Source: JBGSMF01 sp964651475
GTDB lineage: Bacteria; Chloroflexota; Anaerolineae; Fen-1058
Length of the DNA stretch: 18,637 nt
Assembly: GCA_964651475.1 (NCBI GenBank)
Contig: CAZYXV010000056.1
Coordinates: 1 to 18,637, forward strand
Direction: 5' to 3'
Part shown: in pieces, positions 7,952 to 15,879 of the stretch
Layout of the letters: each line of letters opens with the position of its first letter
How positions within the stretch are numbered: the first letter of the stretch is position 1
Notes under the pieces: generated by a model
The model's input: the letters and a program-made list of their open reading frames with translations, nothing else
The model's database searches: none
Told to the model about the DNA's origin: nothing
Translations under genes and position numbers: made by a program

Positions 7952-8643
7952 TGTTCAGGTCCCACCTTGATCATACGATATCCAACGCCGCGCTCGGTCA
8001 CGATGAGCTTGGGATGGCGGGGGTCTGCTTCTATTTTTTGGCGCAGGTACCAGATGTACAGTTTGAGGTAGTGGCGCTGCTCTTGATGGCCCGTGCCCCA
8101 AATCTGTTCAAGCAGTGTTTCGTGCGTGAGCACCTTGCCTTCGCGTTCTATCAATAGCGTCAGCAGCCTGAATTCGATGGGCGTCAATTCGACTGCTGTG
8201 CCGTTCACAAATACTTCGCGCGTATCCAGGTTGAGCGTGAGGGGGCCATTGGTATAGACACGCTCTTCCTCGTCGGAACGCCCCTGCCGGCGCAGCACAG
8301 CCCGGATGCGCGCCAATAATTCGCGCGGGCCAAATGGCTTGGTGATATAATCGTCCGCGCCCAGGTCCAGCCCCCGCACAATGTCTTTTTCTGTGCCGAG
8401 CGCCGTGGTAAAAATCAGGGGCACATTCGAGCGATCTCGAATGCGTTGCGCCAGGGTCCATCCATCCATCTCTGGCATCATAATATCCAAAATGACCAGA
8501 TCGGGGGGCCACTGACCGAGAAGGTCCAATCCTTCCTGGCTGCGCGAGGCAACTCTAACCTGGTATCCATAGTGCTCCAGTTGCCATTGGGTGAATTCGG
8601 CCAGACTGACGTCGTCTTCTATTAAGAGAACTCGTTGTACCAC
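7948..8643 (-). CDS. OmpR/PhoB-family response regulator
   Basis: This 231-residue DNA-binding regulator has a receiver domain (4-117) with acidic pocket E9 D10 D11, phospho-acceptor D53 in LVILDIMMPEMDGW, switch T80 and K102 in ITKPF. The winged-helix output domain (about 128-226) includes LTPIEFRLLTLLIEREGKVLTHETLLEQIWG and the wing VTERGVGYRMI. No histidine kinase gene directly adjoins it; the nearest is the receiver-kinase gene starting at 11409, separated by two genes. GTG start, with GGGAG about six bases upstream. The stop overlaps the start of the NACHT-HEAT gene, so regulator and NTPase are made together. It may control this operon itself, but no operator was identified. Confidence 0.92.
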   Translation of the reverse strand: MVQRVLLIEDDVSLAEFTQWQLEHYGYQVRVASRSQEGLDLLGQWPPDLVILDIMMPEMDGWTLAQRIRDRSNVPLIFTTALGTEKDIVRGLDLGADDYITKPFGPRELLARIRAVLRRQGRSDEEERVYTNGPLTLNLDTREVFVNGTAVELTPIEFRLLTLLIEREGKVLTHETLLEQIWGTGHQEQRHYLKLYIWYLRQKIEADPRHPKLIVTERGVGYRMIKVGPEQ

Positions 8644-8685
8644 AGTTTTCTCCCATGCTCGCGCTTGCGCGGATGCTGCCTGGTG

Positions 8686-9384
8686 TCACTCTACAAGCAG
8701 CCGATCGCAATTGCCGCAAAATACCCAGGCTTCATTCTGAGCGGCTTGGGTCAACACGCGATCCGAAAGCTCAACGCCGCACACGCCGCAAAATCCATCT
8801 TCAATCATAGCGATGGCGACGCCGCCTTTGCTGCGCCGCAGCGATTCGTAGCGGGCCATATCCTGCGCCGGGATGGCCTGGGCGCGTTCCGTGCGGGCCT
8901 GGGCCAGCTTACCCAGCCGGGCTTTTAGCTCCGCACATTCTTGTCTGAGCCTCTGTTGGTGGGCGGTCCAGGCCGTCTCGATAGTGGACAAAGCGGCCTG
9001 CGCCTGGTTCAAAGCAGCTTGGGATTGTTCAAGCTCAGTCATCACTTGCAAAGACTTGTCGTCCAGCGCGTCTCGCCATCGGCGCAAAGCGTGTGATTCG
9101 TTTTGCAAATCGGCCAACTCTTTGGGGTTAGTGACGCGGCCGCTGTACATGCGTTCTTCGGCGGCGGCGAGTTTTGTTTCGAGTGATTGGGTTTCTAATT
9201 CCAGGTCTTTTTGGCGCGCTCGCTCACTTGCCTGTCGGGTGTGGATGCCAGCCAGGTTGGCGCGCGCCGCCGCAAGCTCTGGTGTTTCACCCAGTTGGCT
9301 CGCGAGTTCATCCAACCGTCGCCGCTGTTTGTCGAGTTCGAGGTCAACTTCTTGGAGTTGGTAAAGCTGTTGGACAATGTGCAT
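8686..9384 (-). CDS. Coiled-coil protein with C-terminal C4 zinc ribbon (zf-RING_7/CdsZ-like)
   Basis: This 232-residue protein has a long heptad-rich coiled coil over about 5-175. Its middle holds the family block MYSGRVTNPKELADLQNE. The C-terminal zinc ribbon is CGVCGVELSDRVL...WVFCGNCDRLL, with four cysteines as two CxxC pairs. This architecture (former DUF164; FlgZ/HP0958 and CdsZ relatives) is widespread. Members have been linked to flagellar or secretion chaperoning and to RNA-related roles, but nothing here indicates motility. ATG with AAGGA six bases upstream. It lies 42 bases before the response regulator gene on the same strand and is likely the first gene of that unit. Confidence 0.85.
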   Translation of the reverse strand: MHIVQQLYQLQEVDLELDKQRRRLDELASQLGETPELAAARANLAGIHTRQASERARQKDLELETQSLETKLAAAEERMYSGRVTNPKELADLQNESHALRRWRDALDDKSLQVMTELEQSQAALNQAQAALSTIETAWTAHQQRLRQECAELKARLGKLAQARTERAQAIPAQDMARYESLRRSKGGVAIAMIEDGFCGVCGVELSDRVLTQAAQNEAWVFCGNCDRLLVE

Positions 9385-9488
9385 AAGATGTCCTTGCCAT
9401 CATCGAAACCAGGGCGCCGCCGTCTGGATGGCGGGCAGCCAGCCGGCAGAGACGCAGATCCTCACCGGCTCGAGCGCAGATCAAGGTA

Positions 9489-9516
9489 ATAATACCACAA
9501 GGCGCATGATAAGCAA
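9489..9516 (-). promoter_or_regulatory. Candidate extended -10 promoter for the zinc-ribbon/regulator operon
   Basis: Reading the minus strand, TTGCTT (9516-9511) is followed after 16 bases by TATTAT (9494-9489), with TGG directly before the -10 (extended TGN). A transcript would start near 9482 and have a leader of about 95 bases. The leader can form small GC hairpins (CCGCC/GGCGG and AGCCGG/CCGGCT). It sits in the 140-base gap before the gene starting at 9384. Confidence 0.45.
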
Positions 9517-9524
9517 AACGCGCG

Positions 9525-10097
9525 TCACTGAATCGAGGCCAGGAACTCGTCCAAAACGTCTTGTGTCCAGGTCTTGATTTCGCCCATCACCATGATCATC
9601 ACCACTCCAGCCTTGCCAGGGAACACGCCCACAACTTGCCGCATTGCCTGGTCGTCAGTGCTTTGTTCTTCACTGACTGTGAGCACGACCTGGCTCCCTT
9701 TGATGGCGACCTTTTGCGTGCCGACGACTTTGAGATTTGTGGTGCGGCGGTTGTTCTGCTGCGCCAGCGAACGCTCCATTTGCTGTTGCATCTCTTCCTG
9801 GCTCATCTCTACATTCTTGGGAAATTGCATCAGCATAATCATGAGCGTATCTGCCGAGTCGCTGGCAATCGTCACCCACTTGGCTCCAAACAAACTCATG
9901 CCCACCAGTTCGCGGTACCCTGCGGGCAGAGTATAGTCCACAATCTCGTGGCCTATCTTGGCAGCCTGCTCAGGCTGCGAGGCAATCGTTTTGGGCAGCG
10001 TGTAGCGGCCAATGATAAACGTGGATATACAGGCGATGGCGCACAAGCACAAAACGAGCGCGCCAACGCTCGTAGCAACTTTCCATCCCTTGCTCAT
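9525..10097 (-). CDS. Small membrane-anchored protein of unknown function
   Basis: The 190-residue product has a single N-terminal span (ATSVGALVLCLCAIACISTFIIG, about 8-30), then an extracytoplasmic domain of beta-rich appearance. That domain includes YTLPAGYRELVG, an NVEMSQEEMQQQMERSLAQQNNR helix, and KVAIKGSQVVLTVSEEQS. No family is recognised. The reading frame stays open upstream to 10403, but that part overlaps the kinase gene. ATG at 10097 has AGGGGA about eight bases before it and directly precedes the membrane span, so it is chosen as start. It lies 25 bases after the kinase stop and probably shares its transcript; the product might act as an accessory or sensory partner of the kinase (inference only). 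Confidence 0.7.
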   Translation of the reverse strand: MSKGWKVATSVGALVLCLCAIACISTFIIGRYTLPKTIASQPEQAAKIGHEIVDYTLPAGYRELVGMSLFGAKWVTIASDSADTLMIMLMQFPKNVEMSQEEMQQQMERSLAQQNNRRTTNLKVVGTQKVAIKGSQVVLTVSEEQSTDDQAMRQVVGVFPGKAGVVMIMVMGEIKTWTQDVLDEFLASIQ

Positions 10098-10122
10098 ACC
10101 ACATCCCCTGAACGGGCGACTC

Positions 10123-11409
10123 TTATCCTTGAGCTTGTGTGCTGACAGGCAGCACCACGTGAAAGTGGCTGCCCGGACAGCGGTCTGGGTCGTTGCCGAG
10201 GCTTTCCACCCATATCCATCCGCCGTGGGCTTCAGCCAGGCCGCGCGCAATCGGAAGCCCCAGTCCAACTCCCCCTCCCATGAACTCGGTCTTGCTGGTG
10301 CTGTGAAGACGGGGATCGTGCACTTCGTAAAAGCGCTTAAAGATATGTTCTCGCTTGGCAGGGTCCACGCCCACGCCGGTATCGGCGACGACGATTTCCA
10401 CAAAATTGGCGCCTTGCAAGTGAGGCGGCACCTTGTTGTTGATCTCTTCCCGGCTCACCGCTCGCCCACTGACTGTGATCTTGCCGCCATCCGGCGTATA
10501 CTTGATCGCATTGCCGACAATGTTGATAAATATTTTTTGGATGCGCGTATTATCGCCCCAGACAGCCGGCAGGTGGTCAAGCGGTTCCAGCACGATAGCC
10601 AGCTTGCGCCGCTCGGTGTCTTCTGAGAATGATTCCACGACCTGCTTGAGGTCTACGTGTACCCGCACGGCGGCGTTGCGCAACTTGAGTGTGCCGGCTT
10701 CGATTTGAGTCACGTCGAGCATGTCTTGCACAATATCGTAGAGACGGCTCACGCCGCTGACAATGCCGTCCAGCATCATCTTGGTATTGGGGTCTGTGCT
10801 GCGCAGCGGGCTGCTGGGGCCGATCAAAATATCCGTATAGCCGCGAATGACCGTGATGGGCGTGCGCAACTCGTGGGCGGCAATGGCGATGAAGCGAGAC
10901 TTCATCTCGTCGGACCGGTGCAGCTGCTCGTTGGCCTCGGTGAGCGCGGTGATTTTTTCTTCCAGCTTTTCCACCAGCCGCACGCTCTGCTCGCGCAGAT
11001 ACGCCAGTTCGGTCTCTTCGTCTACCTGCTCGCGCCGGCCGCCTAAAAACTCGCTAATCTGGTCGGGCAGCGCGTCTACGTCAATCGGCTTGGGCAGGTA
11101 CCCATCGCAGCCGACGGTGAGCGCGCGTTCCCGGTCGCCCTTCATCACGTGCGCCGTGACGGCGATAATGGGCGTGGACTTGAGGCCGGACAGGCTTTTG
11201 ATTTTGGTCGCCGCCTCGTAACCATCCAGGCCGGGCATGCTGATATCCATCAAGATCAGGTCCGGCTTGGTCTCTCGCGCCATCTGGATGCCCGTAATGC
11301 CATCCTCGGCCAAAAGCACCTCGTAATCATAGGCGCGCAGTATCCTGCTCACCAGGGTGCGATTGTTAGGATCGTCCTCAATATAAAGAATCCGTTTCTG
11401 CTCGCCCAT
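10123..11409 (-). CDS. Hybrid protein: N-terminal receiver fused to a histidine kinase
   Basis: This is a 428-residue soluble protein. The receiver (7-123) has E11 D12 D13, phospho-acceptor D55 in LILMDISMPGLDGYEAA, and K107 in LPKPID. A linker coiled coil (about 130-168) leads to the HisKA domain with H179 in IAIAAHELRTPITVIRGY. The ATPase domain has the N box NIVGNAIKYTPDGG (296-309), G1 VADTGVGVD, F box FKRFYEV and G2 GGGVGLGLPIARGLAEAHGG. There is no membrane span and no sensor domain, so input comes through phosphorylation of the receiver or protein contacts. This receiver-first layout is common in Chloroflexota and cyanobacteria. ATG is preceded by GGAGG four bases away. A weak -10-like TACAAT lies on the minus strand at 11491-11486. 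It may be the partner of the regulator encoded at 7948-8643. Confidence 0.92.
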   Translation of the reverse strand: MGEQKRILYIEDDPNNRTLVSRILRAYDYEVLLAEDGITGIQMARETKPDLILMDISMPGLDGYEAATKIKSLSGLKSTPIIAVTAHVMKGDRERALTVGCDGYLPKPIDVDALPDQISEFLGGRREQVDEETELAYLREQSVRLVEKLEEKITALTEANEQLHRSDEMKSRFIAIAAHELRTPITVIRGYTDILIGPSSPLRSTDPNTKMMLDGIVSGVSRLYDIVQDMLDVTQIEAGTLKLRNAAVRVHVDLKQVVESFSEDTERRKLAIVLEPLDHLPAVWGDNTRIQKIFINIVGNAIKYTPDGGKITVSGRAVSREEINNKVPPHLQGANFVEIVVADTGVGVDPAKREHIFKRFYEVHDPRLHSTSKTEFMGGGVGLGLPIARGLAEAHGGWIWVESLGNDPDRCPGSHFHVVLPVSTQAQG

Positions 11410-11601
11410 GGTACCTCCACCTTGTTACAGCCCACGCTCTGACCCGCGCCGGTCTGCCAGCAACTTGTCTCCCGGCTCATTTAACATTGTACTACCATTC
11501 GCGCCAACCGCGCAAGAGGCAAGTGGCAGAAAGCATCCGGCTTGATAACACATTTTACTATATGTACCACACTTTGAGATATACCGCAAACCACGAGAGC
11601 G

Positions 11602-11610
11602 TGTTATAAT
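11602..11610 (+). promoter_or_regulatory. Extended -10 promoter upstream of the alpha-galactosidase gene
   Basis: TGT followed by TATAAT (11605-11610) gives a perfect -10 hexamer with the TGN extension, inside the 254-base divergent gap between the kinase gene and the galactosidase gene. No good -35 lies at 16-18 bases. The start of transcription would be near 11617, giving a leader of about 47 bases. Confidence 0.5.
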
Positions 11611-11663
11611 TCCGGCGCTGTTCGCCACATCTCTGATTTATCCGGTACACTTTTGAGGTTCGC

Positions 11664-14063
11664 TTGGGGCACATTCAAATCGTCGAAAGAAGTGATCAGA
11701 TTATCTTGGCCGGGCCAAGCCTTGCATTTATGATGGACCTGGCGCGCGGGCACTATACCATTGTTTCTCTGCGGGATGATTTGCCCGCCCGGCTGGACGC
11801 CCGCACCGACGTGCTTTATCGGCAGCCCGGAGCGCGCGCGCGCTCGGCCTGGCCGGGCCGCGTCGTTCAGTGGCGGCACGGCGCGCATCAAGATGTTCAC
11901 GGCGCCGGGCTAGAGGCCGCGTTCGAGATGACGCCCCTCACCCGCCAGTTGGGCGCGCGGCTGCGCGTCCGCCTGTACACCGATCAGCCGTTTATCGCGC
12001 TGCAATTGGGGGTGACAAACCATTCGACGCAGCCCCTCGCCATCGAATCGTTCTCGCCGCTGCACGCGGTTCCGCGCGACAAGGGCGCGGTGCGCCTGGG
12101 CGCGCCAGCCAGGCCGCTGGCTTTTTTCAAAAACGGCTACCAGGCCTGGAGCTTTGCCGGGGCGCGGCGCGACGACCAGTTTGATGTGAAAACGCGCCTG
12201 GCGCCGGTGACTAGTCCGCAAACGCTCAACTTGCTCGCGCCGCGCTCGTCAAAGCGCGGCGTATTCTGGGGCGACATGTTCACGCTGTTAGGCAACGTCG
12301 CTTCTGGCGTGGGGCTTGTCGCCGGGCAATTGACCAGCGCCGATCAATTCACCGCCATCGGCGCGGACTGCCGGCTCAACCGTTCTGCTTTGCAGGTCGT
12401 TTGCCAGGCCGATGGCGTAACGCTCGCGCCGGGCGCGGATATGACTTCGGAATGGATTTACGTCGAGCTGGCCGACGTGCGGCGCGACGACCCGCTGGCC
12501 AATTACACCACTGCCGTTGCGCGGCAGATGAACGCGAGGGTTCCTCCCGCAGTGCAGGCGGGCTGGTGTTCGTGGTACTATTTTTTTACCCAGGTGCGAG
12601 AAGCGGATTTCGCGGCTAACCTGGATGCCATCGCCCGGCTGCAAGACGAGCTGCCCTTGCAAGTAATTCAATTAGACGACGGCTATCAGAGCGACGTGGG
12701 TGATTGGCTTTTAATCAACGCTAAATTCCCGCACGGGCTGGCATGGCTGGCCGAGCAAGTAAAGATGAGCGGCCTGACGCCGGGGTTGTGGATTGCGCCG
12801 TTCATTGTCAAACCCACCGCGCGCCTGGAAAGCGAACATCCCGAATGGCTGCTCCAAAATGCGCACGGGCGGCCAATCTCGTCGGGCTATAATTGGTGGC
12901 AGTGGACGCACGCTCTGGATACCACTCACCCCGGCGCACAAGAGTACGTTCGACAGGTGATTGACACGGCGGTCCACCACTGGGGCTTTCCTTATCTCAA
13001 GCTTGATTTTCTATACGCGGCGGCGCTGCCGGCCCGCCGCCACGACCCTTCCGTCACACGCGCCCAGGCGCTGCGAAAGGGATTGGAGCTTGTGCGTCAA
13101 ACCGCAGGCGACGAGACTTTTTTGCTGGGGTGCGGCTGCCCGCTGGGCCCGGGCATTGGAGTGTTCGACGCCAATCGCATCGGCCCGGACGTGGCCCCCA
13201 CCTGGCGGCCGCGCGTGTTTGGCACCGGCTTGATTTTTGGCAAAGAAGATACCCTGCCTTCAGCGCGCAATGCCATCCGCAACACGCTGGCGCGCAGCGC
13301 CATGCACGGGCGTTGGTGGCACAACGATCCTGATTGCCTGCTGGTACGCAGTGAATCAAAAGCGGACGAGATTGGCTTGACCGAAGACGAAGTGTACTCG
13401 CTCGCCAGCGTGATCGGGCTTTCCGGCGGGCTGGTGCTTTCCAGCGACGATTTGCCCGCCCTGCCTGCCGAACGGCGCCGCCTCATCGCCGCGCTGCTGC
13501 CGCCCTTGGGTCAAAGCGCCGCGCCGCTCGATCTGCTGGAAAACGAACTGCCCGAACTCTATGTGCTGCGTGTGGCGCGCAATTGGGGCGAATGGACTAT
13601 CGCCGGGTTATTCAACTGGAGCGACGCGCCAGCACGGCGCGTGCTCGACGTGGCGCGCCTGGGACTGGTGCCCTCGTCCACCTATCACGTATTTGACTTT
13701 TGGCGCGAACGCTACTATCGCCTCAGCGGCGGGCAGATGGCATTCGAGGCTGTGCCGCCCCACGCCGGTCACGTGTTGAGCATTCGCCCGATCTGCAACG
13801 AGCCGCACGTGATTGCCACCACGTTCCACATTACCATGGGAGGAGAAATCTCGAGCTTTAAACCTTCAGAGGGGCTGTGCCAGGCGACGGTTGAATTGGG
13901 GCGAAGCGCGCGCGGCCACTTGTGGCTGGGACTGCCGCTGGCTCGCCGCGCGCACGCCGCTTGCAACGGGCAATCGTCTCCCATCACGCAAAAGCTTCCG
14001 GGCATCTGGAGTATCGAAGCCCAGATTCCTGGCCGCGCGGACATCCACGTAACGTGGTCGTAG
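11664..14063 (+). CDS. GH36-type alpha-galactosidase
   Basis: This 799-residue protein has the layout of the GH-D clan: an N-terminal beta-sandwich (1-290), a TIM barrel (about 295-640) and a C-terminal beta domain. Barrel landmarks are GWCSWYYFF (W301), QLDDGYQ (D338 D339), LWIAPF, and the nucleophile D448 in YLKLDF. LLGCGCPLGPGIG leads to the acid/base D509 in RIGPDVAPTW. Both catalytic acids are present, so it should release terminal alpha-linked galactose (or a similar sugar) from oligosaccharides. No signal peptide is seen, so it is probably cytoplasmic. The start is TTG, with GAGG five bases before it; no ATG or GTG lies closer to that box. No transporter or sugar regulator adjoins it. 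Within clan GH-D a different sugar specificity is possible. Confidence 0.88.
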   Translation: MGHIQIVERSDQIILAGPSLAFMMDLARGHYTIVSLRDDLPARLDARTDVLYRQPGARARSAWPGRVVQWRHGAHQDVHGAGLEAAFEMTPLTRQLGARLRVRLYTDQPFIALQLGVTNHSTQPLAIESFSPLHAVPRDKGAVRLGAPARPLAFFKNGYQAWSFAGARRDDQFDVKTRLAPVTSPQTLNLLAPRSSKRGVFWGDMFTLLGNVASGVGLVAGQLTSADQFTAIGADCRLNRSALQVVCQADGVTLAPGADMTSEWIYVELADVRRDDPLANYTTAVARQMNARVPPAVQAGWCSWYYFFTQVREADFAANLDAIARLQDELPLQVIQLDDGYQSDVGDWLLINAKFPHGLAWLAEQVKMSGLTPGLWIAPFIVKPTARLESEHPEWLLQNAHGRPISSGYNWWQWTHALDTTHPGAQEYVRQVIDTAVHHWGFPYLKLDFLYAAALPARRHDPSVTRAQALRKGLELVRQTAGDETFLLGCGCPLGPGIGVFDANRIGPDVAPTWRPRVFGTGLIFGKEDTLPSARNAIRNTLARSAMHGRWWHNDPDCLLVRSESKADEIGLTEDEVYSLASVIGLSGGLVLSSDDLPALPAERRRLIAALLPPLGQSAAPLDLLENELPELYVLRVARNWGEWTIAGLFNWSDAPARRVLDVARLGLVPSSTYHVFDFWRERYYRLSGGQMAFEAVPPHAGHVLSIRPICNEPHVIATTFHITMGGEISSFKPSEGLCQATVELGRSARGHLWLGLPLARRAHAACNGQSSPITQKLPGIWSIEAQIPGRADIHVTWS

Positions 14064-14104
14064 CGGGCTGCGCCTTCATCTCCGGTGAAATTTAAAACAA
14101 GTAC

Positions 14105-14113
14105 TGATATAAT
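14105..14113 (+). promoter_or_regulatory. Extended -10 promoter of the SEC-C gene
   Basis: TGA followed by TATAAT (14108-14113) is a perfect extended -10 about 35 bases before the ATG. The best -35 position (14085-14090, GTGAAA) is poor. It has the same TGN-TATAAT form as the site before the galactosidase gene. Confidence 0.5.
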
Positions 14114-14147
14114 GGGATGGATAAAAATCAGGTAGAGGAGCTTGACC

Positions 14148-14951
14148 ATGACCTCAATTGGACGTAACGACCCGTGTTACTGTGGCAGCGGCAAGAAATA
14201 CAAGCACTGCCACGAAGCCCAGGATAAAGCGCAGGTGGCCGAAACGCGCCGGTGGGACGCGGCCCGCCAATCGCTGAGCCGCGACGTGATTGCCTTTGCG
14301 CGTGAAAAGCGCTTTGCCGAATCCTTCGCCCAGGGCGTTGAGCTTTTTTGGAACGGCCACTATGTGCTGGAAACCGCCGACCAGATGAACCAGGATGAAG
14401 CGATCCGTTTTTTTGATTGGTTCGCGTTTGACTATATTCCGCCCGACCGTCCGCGCCTGCTGGACATTTACATGGCCGAAAAGGGCGAGTCGAGAAACGA
14501 ATATGAAAAGAACATTCTCGCGGCCTGGCAGACCGCCGGCCCGGCCAGCGCCTACATGGTCACCGCCATTGAGGGCGACAAGTTACACGTACAAGACCTC
14601 TTTGATAAAAGCTCCTGCGCTGTTACCAGCGAGTCGGGCGCACGGGAGGGCGCCGTGGGCGAACTTTTGCTGGCCCACCTGGTGACCATTCGCGACGAGC
14701 TAAAATTTTCGGGCGCGGCCGTGCGGCTGCCTGGCCAGACGGCCGGTGAAATCGAGGCGATGATGAACGCCGCTTTTGAAGAATATCGCGCGCACCATCC
14801 CCAGGCCGCCTGGCCCGAATTTCTGCGGGCGCGATCGTACCTGCTCAACCATTTTGGATTGAAGCAGGCCGAACAAGAAGGACGCTCGCCGGTCAGCGGC
14901 AGCGGCGAGGGCACAGTGCGGCGCACAATTCGCCGCATTCGGCATAAATAG
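14148..14951 (+). CDS. SEC-C motif protein of unknown function
   Basis: The 267-residue product starts with a SEC-C zinc knuckle: GRNDPCYCGSGKKYKHCHEAQ, with C10, C12, C21 and H22 as likely ligands. The motif is named from the SecA C-terminus and occurs alone in many proteins, where it binds zinc and often a partner such as the ribosome or SecB. The remainder (30-267) is helical and acidic, and ends in a basic tail (RRTIRRIRHK). No other domain is recognised. ATG at 14148 lies seven bases after GAGGAG, whereas the in-frame TTG at 14142 would be one base from it, so ATG is preferred. The gene ends 75 bases before the cassette region and points towards it. Confidence 0.8.
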   Translation: MTSIGRNDPCYCGSGKKYKHCHEAQDKAQVAETRRWDAARQSLSRDVIAFAREKRFAESFAQGVELFWNGHYVLETADQMNQDEAIRFFDWFAFDYIPPDRPRLLDIYMAEKGESRNEYEKNILAAWQTAGPASAYMVTAIEGDKLHVQDLFDKSSCAVTSESGAREGAVGELLLAHLVTIRDELKFSGAAVRLPGQTAGEIEAMMNAAFEEYRAHHPQAAWPEFLRARSYLLNHFGLKQAEQEGRSPVSGSGEGTVRRTIRRIRHK

Positions 14952-15026
14952 CCATGCACATGGGATGTTGACCGGTGGGGGTGACGCGCCAGGCCTTAAC
15001 GCTGTGATTCGCGCTGTGGTCAAGAC

Positions 15027-15156
15027 GCCTAACGTCGCGGTTCAGCCGCCGCCCAGGCCGCCACGCCCAATGCCTGCCTCCGAACAATGATGACCACGCG
15101 AAAGTAGCCCTGGAACTCGCATCGTATGGGCGGTCGGCTGCAACCGCTGGTTAGGT
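15027..15156 (-). other. attC site A (integron recombination site, 130 bp)
   Basis: On the minus strand the site opens with ACCTAAC (15156-15150, RYYYAAC) and closes with GTTAGGC (15033-15027, GTTRRRY). The inner arms pair: GCGGTTGCAGCCG on the first side against GCGGTTCAGCCG as the complement of the second. The extra G in the first arm is the extrahelical base expected in attC. Pairing continues through CCGCCCA. The central stretch (about 15085-15112) contains ATGATGACCACGCGAAAG, shared with site B. It lies 9 bases after the stop of the cassette's second gene. Confidence 0.85.
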
Positions 15157-15165
15157 GTGCCTACA

Positions 15166-15513
15166 TTACCCCAATAACCCTGACAACTCTAATACTCGCC
15201 TTGACCATTGATTAGCTTGCTCTGCTACTAGATGACGTTGAGAAAGATTGACCCAAATACGAGACCAGTTATGTTTCCAGCGTGCAAGTTGGATTTGCAT
15301 TTCAACCAATTCGGCGGCCGTCTCAATTTCGGTCTCGGCGGCCGTCCATTCAATGAAGAATCTGCTTTCATCCAGTAAACTTTCGACAGTATCCTGATTG
15401 GCATCGTGACTTGAGAACGATTTGATGCGGCTGAGATTGGCAGCCAAACCACCCAAGCGGGTGGGCACATCATCCTGCAAATAACGTTTCCGAATACTCT
15501 CTTGGTCTTTCAT
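15166..15513 (-). CDS. Cassette-borne hypothetical protein, partner of the DUF5674 gene
   Basis: A 115-residue soluble protein, all-helical by appearance (LGGLAANLSRIKSFS, ESLLDESRFFIEWTAAETEIETAAELVEMQIQLARW, ANQWSRRVLELSGLLG). No family or catalytic motif is recognised. ATG with GGAG six bases upstream. It starts 3 bases after the DUF5674 stop, so the pair is translated from one message and probably acts together. A toxin-antitoxin-like or regulator/effector pair is possible, but nothing in either sequence proves it. Base composition is AT-richer than that of the flanking chromosomal genes, in keeping with acquired cassette DNA. Confidence 0.7.
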   Translation of the reverse strand: MKDQESIRKRYLQDDVPTRLGGLAANLSRIKSFSSHDANQDTVESLLDESRFFIEWTAAETEIETAAELVEMQIQLARWKHNWSRIWVNLSQRHLVAEQANQWSRRVLELSGLLG

Positions 15514-15516
15514 GGG

Positions 15517-15846
15517 CTACTCCAGTAAGTGGCGAGTGATCTGAGAGACCCGCTCGCGCAGGGCGGGATCAAGCAGTTCGAGCGAGCGATTATTTTGGCG
15601 TGGGCGAATGTTGATGAGTGATTCAAAGGTCACTTGCTTGGCTGAGGGATTCCAATCTGCGCCCCAAATATCTTCTTGTTGGCTGCCATCATCCAGCAAA
15701 GCAGCTTCGCAATCTGCATGCATTACTCCGCCGCCAGCCAAAATGCCCCGTTGAACATCTACTGCCAATTTGATATAAGTGCTCAACGCTTCCAGCATTT
15801 CGTCTATTTGTTGTTGGGTGGCGCGTGTCCGAATGATATGAATCAT
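15517..15846 (-). CDS. DUF5674 family protein (cassette-borne)
   Basis: This 109-residue protein matches my recollection of DUF5674: MIHIIRTRATQQQIDEML at the N-terminus, then IKLAVDVQRGILAGGGVMHA, DCEAALLDDGSQQEDIWGADW, and the block SLINIRPRQNNRSLELLDP. The conserved H, D, C, E and W residues in the middle suggest a small active or binding site, but the family function is unknown. The frame extends 11 codons further to a GTG at 15879 at the cassette end. ATG at 15846 is chosen because GAGG sits five bases before it and the family motif begins there. It is the first gene of a two-gene cassette. Confidence 0.75.
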   Translation of the reverse strand: MIHIIRTRATQQQIDEMLEALSTYIKLAVDVQRGILAGGGVMHADCEAALLDDGSQQEDIWGADWNPSAKQVTFESLINIRPRQNNRSLELLDPALRERVSQITRHLLE

Positions 15847-15879
15847 AATGACCTCGATTGGAATGTTTGCTGACGGCAC

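Noticed and set aside
9525..10403. Longer version of the small membrane protein starting at 10403
   Set aside because: The extra 102 codons lie mostly within the kinase gene in another frame; ATG at 10097 has a good ribosome site and directly precedes the membrane span.
14991..15000. CCTTAAC just outside site A as a further attC core
   Set aside because: On the minus strand it reads GTTAAGG, lacking the final pyrimidine, and no second arm pairs with it; at most a decayed remnant.
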